From Chloroflexota bacterium (GTDB lineage: Bacteria > Chloroflexota > Anaerolineae > JAAYZQ01), in the NCBI GenBank assembly GCA_018606645.1, contig JAGVRI010000008.1, positions 132,036 to 196,035 on the forward strand: a DNA stretch of 64,000 nt, read 5' to 3'. The notes beneath the pieces were generated by a model. That model saw only the letters and a list, made by a program, of their open reading frames with translations, did no database searches and was not told the DNA's origin. A program made the translations under genes and the position numbers. This document shows, piece by piece, positions 52,259 through 61,798 of this stretch (positions within the stretch are counted from its first letter, which is position 1; the number at the start of each line of letters is the position of its first letter).

Positions 52259-53654
52259 ATAATTGGCCGGCGCAGCCGGCCTCATCCCACAAGTCCACGC
52301 GCTGGATCGTTCCCTCGACGATGTAGGGCGTGTCACGCCCACATGGGCAACGCAATTGGGCATCAGAATGGCCGGTGCTGTTCCGCAATCGGATCTGATC
52401 GGTGGTCTTGAAAAAAGAGGGAAACAATGAACCTCCACCCAGCGGATCGAAAAAGGCCAACAGACCTATCACATCGGCACCGTCCAGGATCTCATCATCG
52501 TCGTTCAAGGCAACGACATAGACCCACGGAGGGAAGTGATAGTTACCTGCTTCACATTGAGGAGCGGCCCAGTTCGCTTCGGCCATGCCCATCACATCGC
52601 GGATGGGAATCGGTTGCCCATCCTCTAGAGCCAGGACCGCTTGCAGGTCGTGGCGGATCTCCTCGGGAGTGTAGGGATATTGATGCTTCAGCCCACCGCC
52701 TGTTCCGACCAGGCTCCCGGCGGGCAGGATCATTGGGTTGCCCGGTTGGCCAGAGCCCTCCCCCGACCCGCGTCGGCGAAGTTCCTGGCTCAGGGCATGC
52801 AGTTGCACCAGACTTCCAAAGAGCAAGATGGGAGTTCGTTGCTGTCTGGCTTTTTGCAGGAGAGCGATGGTTTGATTCACGGCTCGGGGTTGGACCACTC
52901 GTTCATCCATCCAGCGGGCGAACGGATGGCCAATACGCCTTTCGAACGCGCCCTGCCATCCTGGTCGGAAAGTTCGACCGGTGCGGATGCGGACCCGATC
53001 GGGATCGGCGGGGAAGGGAATCGTAAAGTGGGCGCGGCCTGCCTGCTGCATGCCCAATCGTTCCGCGCCAAAGCGGGCCGTGCGGGCCATGGCAATCCGC
53101 GTCTGGCGGGGCATCATAAAGATGGCATTGTGGGCACTGCCTACCCCCCACACACCGAGTGTTGCCTGGACAAAACATTCGACAGCCAGGTCCACCGTGG
53201 GTCGGTCGCGGACCATGATCGTGGCCCGGCCTGACGTGCCGCTGCTGGTTGTCACCTCGAATCCAAAATCCTCATAGATCCTTTCAAAGTCCTGAAGCAA
53301 CTTCTCCAACGTGGAATAGCGAGGACGGAATCGCTTCCAACGATCCCGTGGTAGTTCAATGGACAACTGATCGCTGAGCCACTGCAGAAAAGCCACCGGT
53401 CGCTCCTGTGGGAAAGCGCCGACGGTGCCCACATATGACTTGAAGGTTTGTGCCGTTGGTCGCAGGACGCGGGCCAGGTCCTGGCGCTCCAGGCGGGCCC
53501 CAACGCCTCGACTCTCGGCCATGCGGCGATAGGCTACATTGCGGGGATAATGCCAGGCATGGGTTTCGGCGATGGCGGCCAGTAGAAGCCATTCTCGCTG
53601 GGCAGCGGGCATCGTCCAAAAGTCGGTGAGCGGCGGCAGGTTGGTCCCAATCAT
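52257..53654 (-). CDS. LuxE-like acyl-protein synthetase
   Basis: A 465-residue protein of the LuxE family (ANL-related), which activates a fatty acid as acyl-AMP and passes it to a cysteine for reduction by LuxC. The phosphate-binding loop VTTSSGTSGRATIMVRD lies near residue 138. MGMAEANWAAP resembles the adenylate-binding motif, and CPCGRDTPYIVEG lies near residue 436. ATG 53654 follows AGGAAGTGA; the frame is open about 88 codons further upstream without conserved content, overlapping the radical SAM gene. The direct pairing with a LuxC homologue makes an acyl-to-aldehyde pathway likely. Confidence 0.85.
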   Translation of the reverse strand: MIGTNLPPLTDFWTMPAAQREWLLLAAIAETHAWHYPRNVAYRRMAESRGVGARLERQDLARVLRPTAQTFKSYVGTVGAFPQERPVAFLQWLSDQLSIELPRDRWKRFRPRYSTLEKLLQDFERIYEDFGFEVTTSSGTSGRATIMVRDRPTVDLAVECFVQATLGVWGVGSAHNAIFMMPRQTRIAMARTARFGAERLGMQQAGRAHFTIPFPADPDRVRIRTGRTFRPGWQGAFERRIGHPFARWMDERVVQPRAVNQTIALLQKARQQRTPILLFGSLVQLHALSQELRRRGSGEGSGQPGNPMILPAGSLVGTGGGLKHQYPYTPEEIRHDLQAVLALEDGQPIPIRDVMGMAEANWAAPQCEAGNYHFPPWVYVVALNDDDEILDGADVIGLLAFFDPLGGGSLFPSFFKTTDQIRLRNSTGHSDAQLRCPCGRDTPYIVEGTIQRVDLWDEAGCAGQL

Positions 53655-53686
53655 AGTCTCACTTCCTGGGAGCTTATCAGGGTGTC

Positions 53687-55006
53687 CTAGTAATAGGCAG
53701 TCGGTGCCCTGCCCCGTCTGACTCCCCAGGCAAAGAACAGGTTGGAGGCCAGGGCAATCGTCCAGCTTTTCGCGTCCAGGAAGGTTGGGATCAACCGTTG
53801 AAGGATGGACAGCGGGGAATAAAACTGGCGATAGGCCCGCCAGAACGCGGCCTCTAGCTCTTCTGGGCTCATCTTGACCGGCCGGTAGACGCAACTCCAG
53901 CCAGCATAGCGAGTCCAATCGTTGTGCAACAGACGCCCCTCCTTTTCCATGTCCTCGCGCAGGGCCGTGCCCACCCGAGGCGTGACGATAAACATAAACG
54001 CCATGGGCACCTTTTCCTGTCGGAGAAACTGCACGGTTTCCTCAAAGGTCTCCAGTGTGTCACTGTCAAGCCCAAAGACAAGATTCAGGGAGAAAAAGAT
54101 CCCCCGTTCACGGAGATTGCGCAAGATGAGCTGGTAGTCCTCTACCTGGTTGATCGGTTTGTTCATCTCCAGCAAACTCGCCCGGTTAATGCTTTCCATA
54201 CCAATGTTCACGTGCTTACAGCCGCTTTCCACCATGAGGTCCAGCAATTCCGGGTCTTTGCCGGTTGCCATGTTGATCAGGCCGGTCCAGTTTACCTTTA
54301 GCGGTTTGAGGGCCTCGAACAGCTCCCGGGCCCTGCGTCGGTTGGCGGCAATATTATCGTCAACAAAATAGACAGAGCGTCCGCCGAGCGCTTGAATCTC
54401 CTGGATTACTTCGGGCACTGGCCGGAATCGATAGGTCCGGCCGTAGAGCCGGGTGACCTCACAGAAACGGCAATTGTATGGACACCCGCGGCTGGTCTGC
54501 ACCGGAATAAAATGTTCCACCGCCGGCATCTGATAACGTTTCAGGTCCAGGAGATCATAGCGCGGCACCGGCAATCCCTTCATGTCGTGCAAGATGGCCG
54601 CCTGGTACACCGGTCGTAGCGTTCCCCGCTTTCGGTCTTCCAGCAGTTCGGACCAGACCAATTCGGCTTCTCCCACCACGACGGCGTCGCAGTGGGCCAA
54701 TGCCTCCTGAGGCACTGCCGAAGCATGAAAGCCGCCCATCACCACCGGCACCCCGCGCTGCCGGAATTCGTCAGCTATCTGATAGGCGCGCGGGGCATGG
54801 TGGGACATGAAGCTAATTCCGACCAGATCGCACGGCTCGTCAAAATTGACCGGCTCGAAGCATTCGTCCACGATCCTTACTTCCCAGTCAGGTGGCGTGA
54901 GGGCGGCCAGATAGGGGAGTGTGATGCCGATCAGCCATCGCCGGGAACCGCGATAGAGCTGACCATCCTCTAGTATGCGGGTTGGGTTGACAAGGAGCAG
55001 TTTCAC
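53687..55006 (-). CDS. B12-binding-domain radical SAM protein
   Basis: A 439-residue enzyme. An N-terminal cobalamin-binding-type domain (VGISFMSHHAPRAYQIADEF, GGFHASAVPQEAL) is followed by the radical SAM core with the cluster motif SRGCPYNCRFCEVT near residue 175 and YFVDDNIAANRRRARELF. The C-terminal region (YAGWSCVYRPVKMSPEELEA) resembles that of hopanoid methylases and related enzymes. Likely start GTG 55006, two bases after the ABC gene stop. Possible reactions are C-methylation or another radical reaction on an unactivated carbon, perhaps of a lipid chain. Substrate not determinable. Confidence 0.87.
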   Translation of the reverse strand: MKLLLVNPTRILEDGQLYRGSRRWLIGITLPYLAALTPPDWEVRIVDECFEPVNFDEPCDLVGISFMSHHAPRAYQIADEFRQRGVPVVMGGFHASAVPQEALAHCDAVVVGEAELVWSELLEDRKRGTLRPVYQAAILHDMKGLPVPRYDLLDLKRYQMPAVEHFIPVQTSRGCPYNCRFCEVTRLYGRTYRFRPVPEVIQEIQALGGRSVYFVDDNIAANRRRARELFEALKPLKVNWTGLINMATGKDPELLDLMVESGCKHVNIGMESINRASLLEMNKPINQVEDYQLILRNLRERGIFFSLNLVFGLDSDTLETFEETVQFLRQEKVPMAFMFIVTPRVGTALREDMEKEGRLLHNDWTRYAGWSCVYRPVKMSPEELEAAFWRAYRQFYSPLSILQRLIPTFLDAKSWTIALASNLFFAWGVRRGRAPTAYY

Positions 55007-55008
55007 CC

Positions 55009-58000
55009 TTAGATCACATCCTTCCGTTTTTGAAAGATCACGGCGAGGACAAAGAACACTGCCGCGAGGCTGGTCATGGCCAACCAACGGCTCTGGACCG
55101 TCCCACGGAACGCCCGTTCAAAGTTCTCATAAATGGCCTTGATCTTGCCTTCTGCCCCTCGAACCGCCTTTTCCCGGTCTGCTTCCCATTCCCGCAATTC
55201 CTCGCCATAATCCAGGGATACGCGACGATACTCTTCACCTTGAGCGTTCCGGATCTCTTCGTATTCCTGGCCTTGAGCCTGCCGCAGTTTCTCATACTGC
55301 TCGCCTTGTTGGCGGAGCTTGTTCTGATAGCTTTCCATATCGGCGAACAACCCTGCCGGTTTGGGAATGGGGGTGAACGTAGGGTACGGGGTCAAGGTCG
55401 GATACGGGGTGAATGTCGGGGGTTCAGCCGGTTTGGGCGCGCTCAACGCCGCCTGAGCTTCTGTGTTGTAGAATTCGGGGTTGCGAATGCCGGGGAAATA
55501 ACAGTCGGTAAAGATTTGCTTGCCCATACATCGGCAACCGAGGCGGTCTTTATCATCCTGGGTCAGGTTGTCCCATTGTTCTTTCGGAAGCTGCCAGCAC
55601 GGATCGTTGATGATGTCATCGCCGATACCGGTAATCCGTACCGAGGCCTCAAAGGCCCAGCGGCTGGAAGCGATCACGCTGATCTGCTCACCTCCTGGAA
55701 ACTGGTCGAGTGGTAACAACGCCCCAGCAAAGAGGAACTGGGGGACGAGCACGCCCAGTACCAGGAACAATGCGATGTTCTGATTCGGGGCGGCGGCCGA
55801 GATCGCCAGGCCGATCATATAGCCCGACAGGGTGCACAAGAAGATCGTCACATATAGCGCCGGATACCCGCCGGGTCCAAGCAGTTGCGGATCGACAAAG
55901 ATCTTTTTAGTCAGCAAGAACACGCCGGCCTGATAGGCCGCCAAGAACATCCCGATCCAGATTTTGGAGAGGAGGTAGGGCAAAAGCTTGAGCACCACGG
56001 TTCGCTCCCGGCGGTAGATGTCCACCTCTTTCACAATCTCCCGCACCGAACTGAGGGAGCCGGCCAGGATGGCGATCAGACCCATCATGAAGAACATCAT
56101 GATGATCCGTCCGGCATCGCCTTCTGCCAGATCGAACAGCTTCTTGCCCCAGATAAAGTCCAGCGCTCCGATGAATGGGGCCACGGCTAACATCAAGCCC
56201 AGTCCCACTTTGTCCTGGGCCATGATCGCCAGATTGCGGGAAGAAAGGATCAGGAACTGGCGGAAGGCAGAAACCGGTCGCTGGCGTCTGGCCCGAGCGG
56301 CCGGCGCAGGAGTTGGTGTTTGTCGCTGATCTTTAAGTTCGCGGAGGCGCTTGACCACATATTCTTGATACTGAGGGGACTGGCGATACCGTTGTCCCCA
56401 CTCCTCTGGGGTGCCGCGCTTTTCCAGTAACTGATAGATATCGTCGAACTCGACCTCTTCTTTATAACGCCGCTCCTCCGGGGTGCGATACTGCTCAAAG
56501 TATTCCAATGCCTCATTGGGAGGTCCAAAGTAGGCGAGATACCCTCCCTTGGCGAGAAAAACCACCTGGTCGCACATCATGACATTCTTGGTGGCATGGG
56601 TAACCAGGATCACGGTCCGCCCGCCATCGGCCAGGTCGCGCAACAGTTCCATCATTTCGGTTTCGGTACCGGGGTCCAGGCCGGAGGTGGCTTCATCGAG
56701 GAAGAACAGGCCGGGTTTAGTAAGCAACTCCACTCCGATGGACACCCGTTTGCGTTGCCCACCGCTCAGGGCATTCAAGGTGTTTTGCGCCTGTTTTTTC
56801 AGTCCCAGTTCTTCGATGACCTCCATGACCCGCCGTTTCCGCTCCTCTTTGGAGGTATCGGCTGGCATCCGGAGTTGGGCCGCATAGTCAAGAGCCTTGT
56901 AGACGGTCAATTCGCGATGAATGATGTCCTCTTGAGGGACGTAGCCCATCTCGCTCCGATATTCATCCATGTGGGTGTAGAGGTTCTTCCCGTTGACCAG
57001 GACCCGCGATTTGGGGCCATTCGCCGGGTTGAACCCGTTGAGTGCGTTCATCAGCGTAGACTTGCCCGCCCCGCTGGCTCCCACGATGGCGACAAACTCT
57101 TTGGGATAGAAAGAGAGGGAAACGTCCTTCAACATGCAAGCCGTCTTGGAATACCACTTTTCGATGTGCAAGGCATCCAGGCGGATATTGCCCGCTTCAT
57201 CAAAGTGGGTGATCCCATCTTCGCGAAAAACGAGACGGAAGGAGGCGATCCGGATCTCATCCCCTTCTTTGATCCAGGCTTCCTTGACCTGTTTGCCATT
57301 AACAAACGTACCGTTGTCGCTGTTCAGGTCCCGAAGCCGGAATCGCGCTCCAAACTGCTCAATCACGGCGTGATAGCGGGACACGCGAGGGTGATCCAGG
57401 ACGAGAACGTTGCCGCTGTGCCGCCCGATGGTGATGCGCCGTCCCGCTTTGGGCAGGGCGTTCATGTCCAGGTATTGGGTCTTGGGGGCTTCTGGTTTCT
57501 TGACTACCTCGCCAGGCAGGAATCCAATGTAGGCGCGATACTGGATGACGATCTTTTGTCCAATATAGAGCGTATCCCCGGGGGCCAGGACCCGATCCGT
57601 GATCCGCTGCCCTTGGTACACCAGGCCGTTCGTGCTGCCCAGGTCGCGGATGCGATAAGAAGCTCCAAAGCGTTCCAATTGTGCATGGTGACCGGAGACC
57701 AGAGGGTCTACTACCTGGAGATCGTTATCGGACTTGCGACCCAAGGTAACGACGTCCTTTTCCAGCGGGAATTTGAGTACCTGATGGGGCAGGTACACGA
57801 CAAGCCCCGGCCTGAGCGCCGCCGAAATGTGCACCGGCAGACTCAAGGAGGGAAGAGGTCCCTCGTCGGGACGCGCGACCCGCATCTGGAACGAGAAATC
57901 CCCGGCGCGGACCACATCTCCGGCGTTCAACAAAGTCGGCTGCTGAGGTACAAGCTGTCGTCCGTTGAGAAAGGTGCCATTCCTCGACCCCAGGTCCTCC

Positions 58001-58185
58001 ACCCACCATCCGTCCCGACCCAGGCTGAACTGCAGGTGGTGGCCCGAAATCTTGGGATCATCCAAAATCACGTCGTTGTCTTTGCCCCGTCCCACCTTCA
58101 CGATGGGCTGACCCAGGGGCAACTCATCCTGCCCTCCGGTAACAGTCTGAACTTGAAGGATGCTGAGAAGTGCCTGGTGGTTCAT
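55009..58185 (-). CDS. Triple-FHA ABCG-type ABC exporter (Rv1747-like)
   Basis: A 1058-residue protein. It has three N-terminal FHA domains with GR and SGHH/SRYH motifs (about 29-78, 148-200, 250-302); the second reads STNGLVYQGQ, lacking the usual Thr-Phe. The ABC ATPase follows: Walker A GASGAGKST near 367, signature LSGGQRKRVSIGVELL near 472, LFFLDEATSGLDP and THATKN. An ABC-2 membrane domain begins near 660. A Pro/Thr linker, a charged coiled coil (about 950-1030) and a last helix (about 1035-1052) end it. Mycobacterial Rv1747 has the same plan with two FHA domains and is controlled by kinase PknF. ATG 58185 lies five bases after the previous stop. Confidence 0.92.
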   Translation of the reverse strand: MNHQALLSILQVQTVTGGQDELPLGQPIVKVGRGKDNDVILDDPKISGHHLQFSLGRDGWWVEDLGSRNGTFLNGRQLVPQQPTLLNAGDVVRAGDFSFQMRVARPDEGPLPSLSLPVHISAALRPGLVVYLPHQVLKFPLEKDVVTLGRKSDNDLQVVDPLVSGHHAQLERFGASYRIRDLGSTNGLVYQGQRITDRVLAPGDTLYIGQKIVIQYRAYIGFLPGEVVKKPEAPKTQYLDMNALPKAGRRITIGRHSGNVLVLDHPRVSRYHAVIEQFGARFRLRDLNSDNGTFVNGKQVKEAWIKEGDEIRIASFRLVFREDGITHFDEAGNIRLDALHIEKWYSKTACMLKDVSLSFYPKEFVAIVGASGAGKSTLMNALNGFNPANGPKSRVLVNGKNLYTHMDEYRSEMGYVPQEDIIHRELTVYKALDYAAQLRMPADTSKEERKRRVMEVIEELGLKKQAQNTLNALSGGQRKRVSIGVELLTKPGLFFLDEATSGLDPGTETEMMELLRDLADGGRTVILVTHATKNVMMCDQVVFLAKGGYLAYFGPPNEALEYFEQYRTPEERRYKEEVEFDDIYQLLEKRGTPEEWGQRYRQSPQYQEYVVKRLRELKDQRQTPTPAPAARARRQRPVSAFRQFLILSSRNLAIMAQDKVGLGLMLAVAPFIGALDFIWGKKLFDLAEGDAGRIIMMFFMMGLIAILAGSLSSVREIVKEVDIYRRERTVVLKLLPYLLSKIWIGMFLAAYQAGVFLLTKKIFVDPQLLGPGGYPALYVTIFLCTLSGYMIGLAISAAAPNQNIALFLVLGVLVPQFLFAGALLPLDQFPGGEQISVIASSRWAFEASVRITGIGDDIINDPCWQLPKEQWDNLTQDDKDRLGCRCMGKQIFTDCYFPGIRNPEFYNTEAQAALSAPKPAEPPTFTPYPTLTPYPTFTPIPKPAGLFADMESYQNKLRQQGEQYEKLRQAQGQEYEEIRNAQGEEYRRVSLDYGEELREWEADREKAVRGAEGKIKAIYENFERAFRGTVQSRWLAMTSLAAVFFVLAVIFQKRKDVI

Positions 58186-58190
58186 GCCCT

Positions 58191-59213
58191 CTATTTTCTG
58201 TCCTCCCGAACCAGAAACCATACGGCCAAACGCGCGGCTCCCACAGCGAGTAACAGGACCAGGCCGATGCCGGTCAGCCACAATCCGACCATCGGCGTAA
58301 TCTGGATCTCGATAAACTGGCCGAATACCTCAATCACATCAGCCAGCCGCACCCCGAACAGGAGCGAGAGCGACTGGATCTGTTCATAAAACCGGTAATA
58401 GTTTATCAGATCAAAAAACATAGCGGCTGCCGCCAGCAGTCCGGCTACTAGGTAGATCACGCCGGGGATGGCAGAGCGGCGGGCCCAGAAGATATCGACG
58501 ACCCATGTCGCCAGGCTGATCACAGCAACCCCGAGCATGAGTTTGCCATACCCCTGCATCCCGCCGATGGTCTGGCGGATATGAAAGATCGAATCCGAAC
58601 CGGACAGCGATTCGACGATTTGGGCCAATCCCTGGAGGAGGGGTTGGAGGTTCCGGGAGAGGGAGCCGGTCACTTGCAGCCATGGCAAGACTGCCCCACT
58701 GGCCAGACAGACGATGGCAGCAGCGGCTACTCCCTGGACGAACCAAAATGCCATCGAAGTTGCTGTCGAATCCACGGAGCGCGGCCCCGGCTGTGCATGA
58801 CTCCGCTGAACCTGGGCCCCGGCGCCGACATCTCGGAGGATCGGACCCTCAGCAGTGCGGCTCCTGGGCCGCGCCCCACCTGGCTGGCGGATGGGAGTAC
58901 GGGGACACTCGCCAAACTCCCGCAATACCATCGTCGTCTCGCCGATGGTGATCCGGTCGCCCAGACGCAGGTCATACGGTCCATGGACCTGCATCCCGTT
59001 GACATACGTACCGTTGGTGCTCCCCTGATCGATTACCTCCCAGTGGCTGCCGTTCCAGCGAAAGACGCCGTGGCGACGGGAAGCCCGTTGATCGGCGACC
59101 GGAATGTCACAGTCGGGCGCTCGTCCGATCGAGAGCACCGGTTTGGTATACGGGTCCAACTGGTAGGAAGCGCCAGCGCCAGGACCCTCCTGTAGAACCA
59201 ACCAGACTTTCAT
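58191..59213 (-). CDS. FHA-domain protein with four membrane helices
   Basis: A 340-residue protein. The N-terminal FHA domain (SIGRAPDCDIPV, SRRHGVFRW, DQGSTNGTYVNGMQV) covers about residues 20-100. A basic, disordered linker follows, then four hydrophobic segments (starting FWFVQGVAAAAIV, KLMLGVAVISLA, GVIYLVAGLLAA, LWLTGIGLVLLL). ATG 59213 is chosen after GGGAAGATG. It is five bases upstream of the triple-FHA exporter gene, suggesting a physical partner of the transporter. The membrane part is not a family I recognise. Confidence 0.83.
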   Translation of the reverse strand: MKVWLVLQEGPGAGASYQLDPYTKPVLSIGRAPDCDIPVADQRASRRHGVFRWNGSHWEVIDQGSTNGTYVNGMQVHGPYDLRLGDRITIGETTMVLREFGECPRTPIRQPGGARPRSRTAEGPILRDVGAGAQVQRSHAQPGPRSVDSTATSMAFWFVQGVAAAAIVCLASGAVLPWLQVTGSLSRNLQPLLQGLAQIVESLSGSDSIFHIRQTIGGMQGYGKLMLGVAVISLATWVVDIFWARRSAIPGVIYLVAGLLAAAAMFFDLINYYRFYEQIQSLSLLFGVRLADVIEVFGQFIEIQITPMVGLWLTGIGLVLLLAVGAARLAVWFLVREDRK

Positions 59214-59270
59214 GACATCTTCCCAGCGATTTGGATGTACTCTCTCACGTGCCGCCAACTCTCCAGCAGG

Positions 59271-61022
59271 TTATTTGGCCCAGTCCATCTGCGCCAGTTC
59301 AGGATAGGCCGGATCGAACTCGGCATCGAACTGCTTAAAGGCAGGTCCGCCAATTCCCGAGGTCACCCAGACTGCCCCTTTTCCACCTCGATCGGAGCGG
59401 AAGGCAATGCGCAGGCCATCCGGGGACCAGACCGGCATGATATCGGTGGTCGGGTTGATGGTGACGCGGCGCAGCCAGGTCCCGTCCACATTGATGACAT
59501 AGATCTCCCAATTGCCATCGCGGTCCGAATGGAAGGCGATCTGTCCCCCGTTCGGCGACCAGCGGGGCGCGGCGTCGTTGGCGTGGGTGGTGATCTGGCG
59601 TGGATTCGAGCCGTCGGCATTGGCGACGATCAGCCCACACCGACCACTGCCCACACAGCCACGGTAGACGATCTGATCGCCCACCGGTGACCAGGCCGGG
59701 TACTCGCCACGGCCAATGTCCCGCATGCCAGTTCCATCGCGGTTAATGACATGGAGGATATCATTGACATTGTGGTAGAACGAAATCCGGCTGCCGTCTG
59801 GGGAGAAGGTGGGATAGCCGTGCTCACGGACATTCGTCAACTGGGCGCCTCCGGAACCGTCTACTTTGATCAGGCGCAGACCCAAGTGCGATGGGTCCCA
59901 GGAAAAGTAGACGATCCACTGTCCATCAGGGGCAAAGTCTGGCTCGCTGCCCATCTCGGTGATGAGGGTGGGTTGTCCGCCGGAGGCATTGGCCAGGTAC
60001 AGGTTGTGCCGGTTGTTGGCCTTGTCGTAGATGCCCAGCACCAGCCGTCCACCCACCGGGCCGGTGACCGAGGGGATTTGGAACTTCTGACCGGGAAACG
60101 CCAGACCCAACAAACGCTGAATCTCATCGGGCTTGAGTTCGGGGAAGGAGGCTGCGACCACCTGCGGTAGCTTCCCGGCCGTGACTCCGGGGAACAGGGC
60201 GTTGATCATCACCTGGACCTGATCCGGCGCCAGGTTCTGGAGCTGAGCCGCAATCACGCTAGATAGTTGATCGGGGGGAACTCCTCCCAGGTATTGTTGG
60301 ACAATAGCCGGCAACTGCTCCAACTGTCCGGGGGAGAGCGGCACACCGGTGGGTGCCTTGGGCGGCGAGGGCGGTTTGACCGTCGGCACCGTTGCCTGGA
60401 CGGCCACCGTAGGGGCAGCGATGGTGGGCACCTGCACAATGGGGGTCACGGTCGGCGGTTGTTCAGTCCCCGCTTGGGGGGTTGGAGTGGCGGTGGGGGC
60501 GACCATTACCACTGGCGAGGCGGTGGCTGTCACCATTTGGGCGACTGGTGTTGGCGTGCCCTTGCCCCGGTTGAGCAGTACGTACGCCAGCACGGCAACG
60601 CCCGCGAGGAGCACGACTCCTACGCCGATCAACCCCCATAGAAGCCCGCGGCGGGCGGGGGCCTGTTCGACTGAGGTTTGTCCGGTCCACAGTTCCGACT
60701 CCCAATCGGCGCGCGCCGGCGCCCCGGCGACGGCCAACGGTGCACTGGTCAGAACCGTTTCGCCGATCCGAATTTCATCGCCCGCTTTGAGCAGACGGGG
60801 CCCGGTGATCCGCTCCCCGTTGACAAAAGTGCCATTCATGCTGCCCAGGTCACGGATGAAGAACTGATCTCCTTGTCGGCTGATCTCCGCATGCTGGCGC
60901 GACGCCTGGGAATCCTGCAGGAGGATGTCACTCCCGGAGCCGCGTCCAATGCGTATCACTGGCCGATCCAACGGGAACTCCCTTCCCGCTTGGGTCCCAG
61001 AGCGTATGACTAGCTTTAACAT
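59271..61022 (-). CDS. FHA protein with extracytoplasmic helical domain and TolB/WD40-like beta-propeller
   Basis: A 583-residue inside-outside protein. The cytoplasmic FHA domain (RIGRGSGSDILL, SRQHAEIS, RDLGSMNGTFVNGERI) is followed by one helix (about 127-150) and a long Thr/Pro linker. A helical segment (about 238-320) has three or four repeats ending in L/FPG (QLPAIVQQYLGGVPPDQL; VQVMINALFPGV; QRLLGLAFPG). A six-bladed-type propeller with repeated SPDG motifs (FSPDGSRISF, WSPNGGQIAFHSDRDG, WSPDGLRIAFRSDRGG) completes it. ATG 61022 is preferred over GTG 61031 for spacing to AAAGGCGG. It may couple outside binding to a phosphothreonine partner inside. Confidence 0.86.
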   Translation of the reverse strand: MLKLVIRSGTQAGREFPLDRPVIRIGRGSGSDILLQDSQASRQHAEISRQGDQFFIRDLGSMNGTFVNGERITGPRLLKAGDEIRIGETVLTSAPLAVAGAPARADWESELWTGQTSVEQAPARRGLLWGLIGVGVVLLAGVAVLAYVLLNRGKGTPTPVAQMVTATASPVVMVAPTATPTPQAGTEQPPTVTPIVQVPTIAAPTVAVQATVPTVKPPSPPKAPTGVPLSPGQLEQLPAIVQQYLGGVPPDQLSSVIAAQLQNLAPDQVQVMINALFPGVTAGKLPQVVAASFPELKPDEIQRLLGLAFPGQKFQIPSVTGPVGGRLVLGIYDKANNRHNLYLANASGGQPTLITEMGSEPDFAPDGQWIVYFSWDPSHLGLRLIKVDGSGGAQLTNVREHGYPTFSPDGSRISFYHNVNDILHVINRDGTGMRDIGRGEYPAWSPVGDQIVYRGCVGSGRCGLIVANADGSNPRQITTHANDAAPRWSPNGGQIAFHSDRDGNWEIYVINVDGTWLRRVTINPTTDIMPVWSPDGLRIAFRSDRGGKGAVWVTSGIGGPAFKQFDAEFDPAYPELAQMDWAK

Positions 61023-61027
61023 GGGGT

Positions 61028-61765
61028 TCACCGCCTTTCTGTTTCAAAACCCGTTTGATACCAATGAGTGACGGCTACTTCTCGAGCCGGCGCCAGAGAA
61101 GAGTCACACAGAATCTCAGCCTGGGGCAACACTGACTCTGGAGTCGGCGTAGAAGCCGGACCCAGGAAGGGCAATGGCAGGCTGGTTGCCAGGAGAGGGA
61201 TGACTGCAGTGACCGCTTCTTGAAACTCGGTCGGCACAGGCAGTGCGGTGACAAGCTGTTCCACCGGATTGCCTATCGTGGGTGTTGCCAGCTCAGTACG
61301 GGGCTGCAGGAGGCTCACCACGAGGACCACCATTCCGACCAGGATGACCACCAGGAGGAATGCACCGGCTACCACAAGGGCAGGGCGGAGTTTGCGTTTC
61401 GGCAAAGGTTGGGGCAGCTCGATCGCCCTATCAAAGGTTTCGACCCCGCGAGCCAGCAGAACCACGCTGCCGATCGTGATTCGGTCTCCGGGGTGGAGTC
61501 GATGGGGTTGATGTGGCACGAGCCGCTGACCATTGAGGTAGGTACCGTTGGTGCTTTCCAGGTCCACAAGCGACCAACCCTCCGAACCTGATTGAAGGCA
61601 TGCATGTTGGCGCGAGGCCGCCGGATCGGGCAGAGCTACCCGACCAGGACCCATCTCTCCGCCCCGTCCGAGAACGACCTGTGGTGGCTGCAAGGGAATC
61701 ACCCGGCCAGCAAGGGGTCCTCGCTCAATGACCAGTTCGATCCGACTGCCCTCTGTTGCACTCAC
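61028..61765 (-). CDS. FHA-domain single-pass membrane protein
   Basis: A 245-residue protein. The FHA domain (VLGRGGEMGPGRVALPD, SRQHACLQ, VDLESTNGTYLNGQRL) occupies about residues 15-105. A single helix (about 128-155) and an external Thr/Pro-rich tail of about 85 residues containing one Cys (EILCDSSLAP) follow. The start is probably GTG 61765, 33 bases after the VWA gene. Its stop lies between alternative starts of the FHA-propeller gene, so translation is coupled. The role is presumably an adaptor in the same signalling set. Confidence 0.8.
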   Translation of the reverse strand: MSATEGSRIELVIERGPLAGRVIPLQPPQVVLGRGGEMGPGRVALPDPAASRQHACLQSGSEGWSLVDLESTNGTYLNGQRLVPHQPHRLHPGDRITIGSVVLLARGVETFDRAIELPQPLPKRKLRPALVVAGAFLLVVILVGMVVLVVSLLQPRTELATPTIGNPVEQLVTALPVPTEFQEAVTAVIPLLATSLPLPFLGPASTPTPESVLPQAEILCDSSLAPAREVAVTHWYQTGFETERR

Positions 61766-61798
61766 TTCTAGTCCATGCCCCCAGCCTGCCGCCAGCGA

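Noticed and set aside
50518..53654. Bioluminescence (lux) operon
   Set aside because: Only LuxC- and LuxE-type genes are present; there is no luciferase or LuxD thioesterase.
56596..58389. Long open frame (about 597 codons) on the + strand opposite the triple-FHA ABC gene
   Set aside because: It mirrors the strongly conserved FHA/ABC gene on the other strand, has no recognisable domain, and arises from the high-GC codon pattern.
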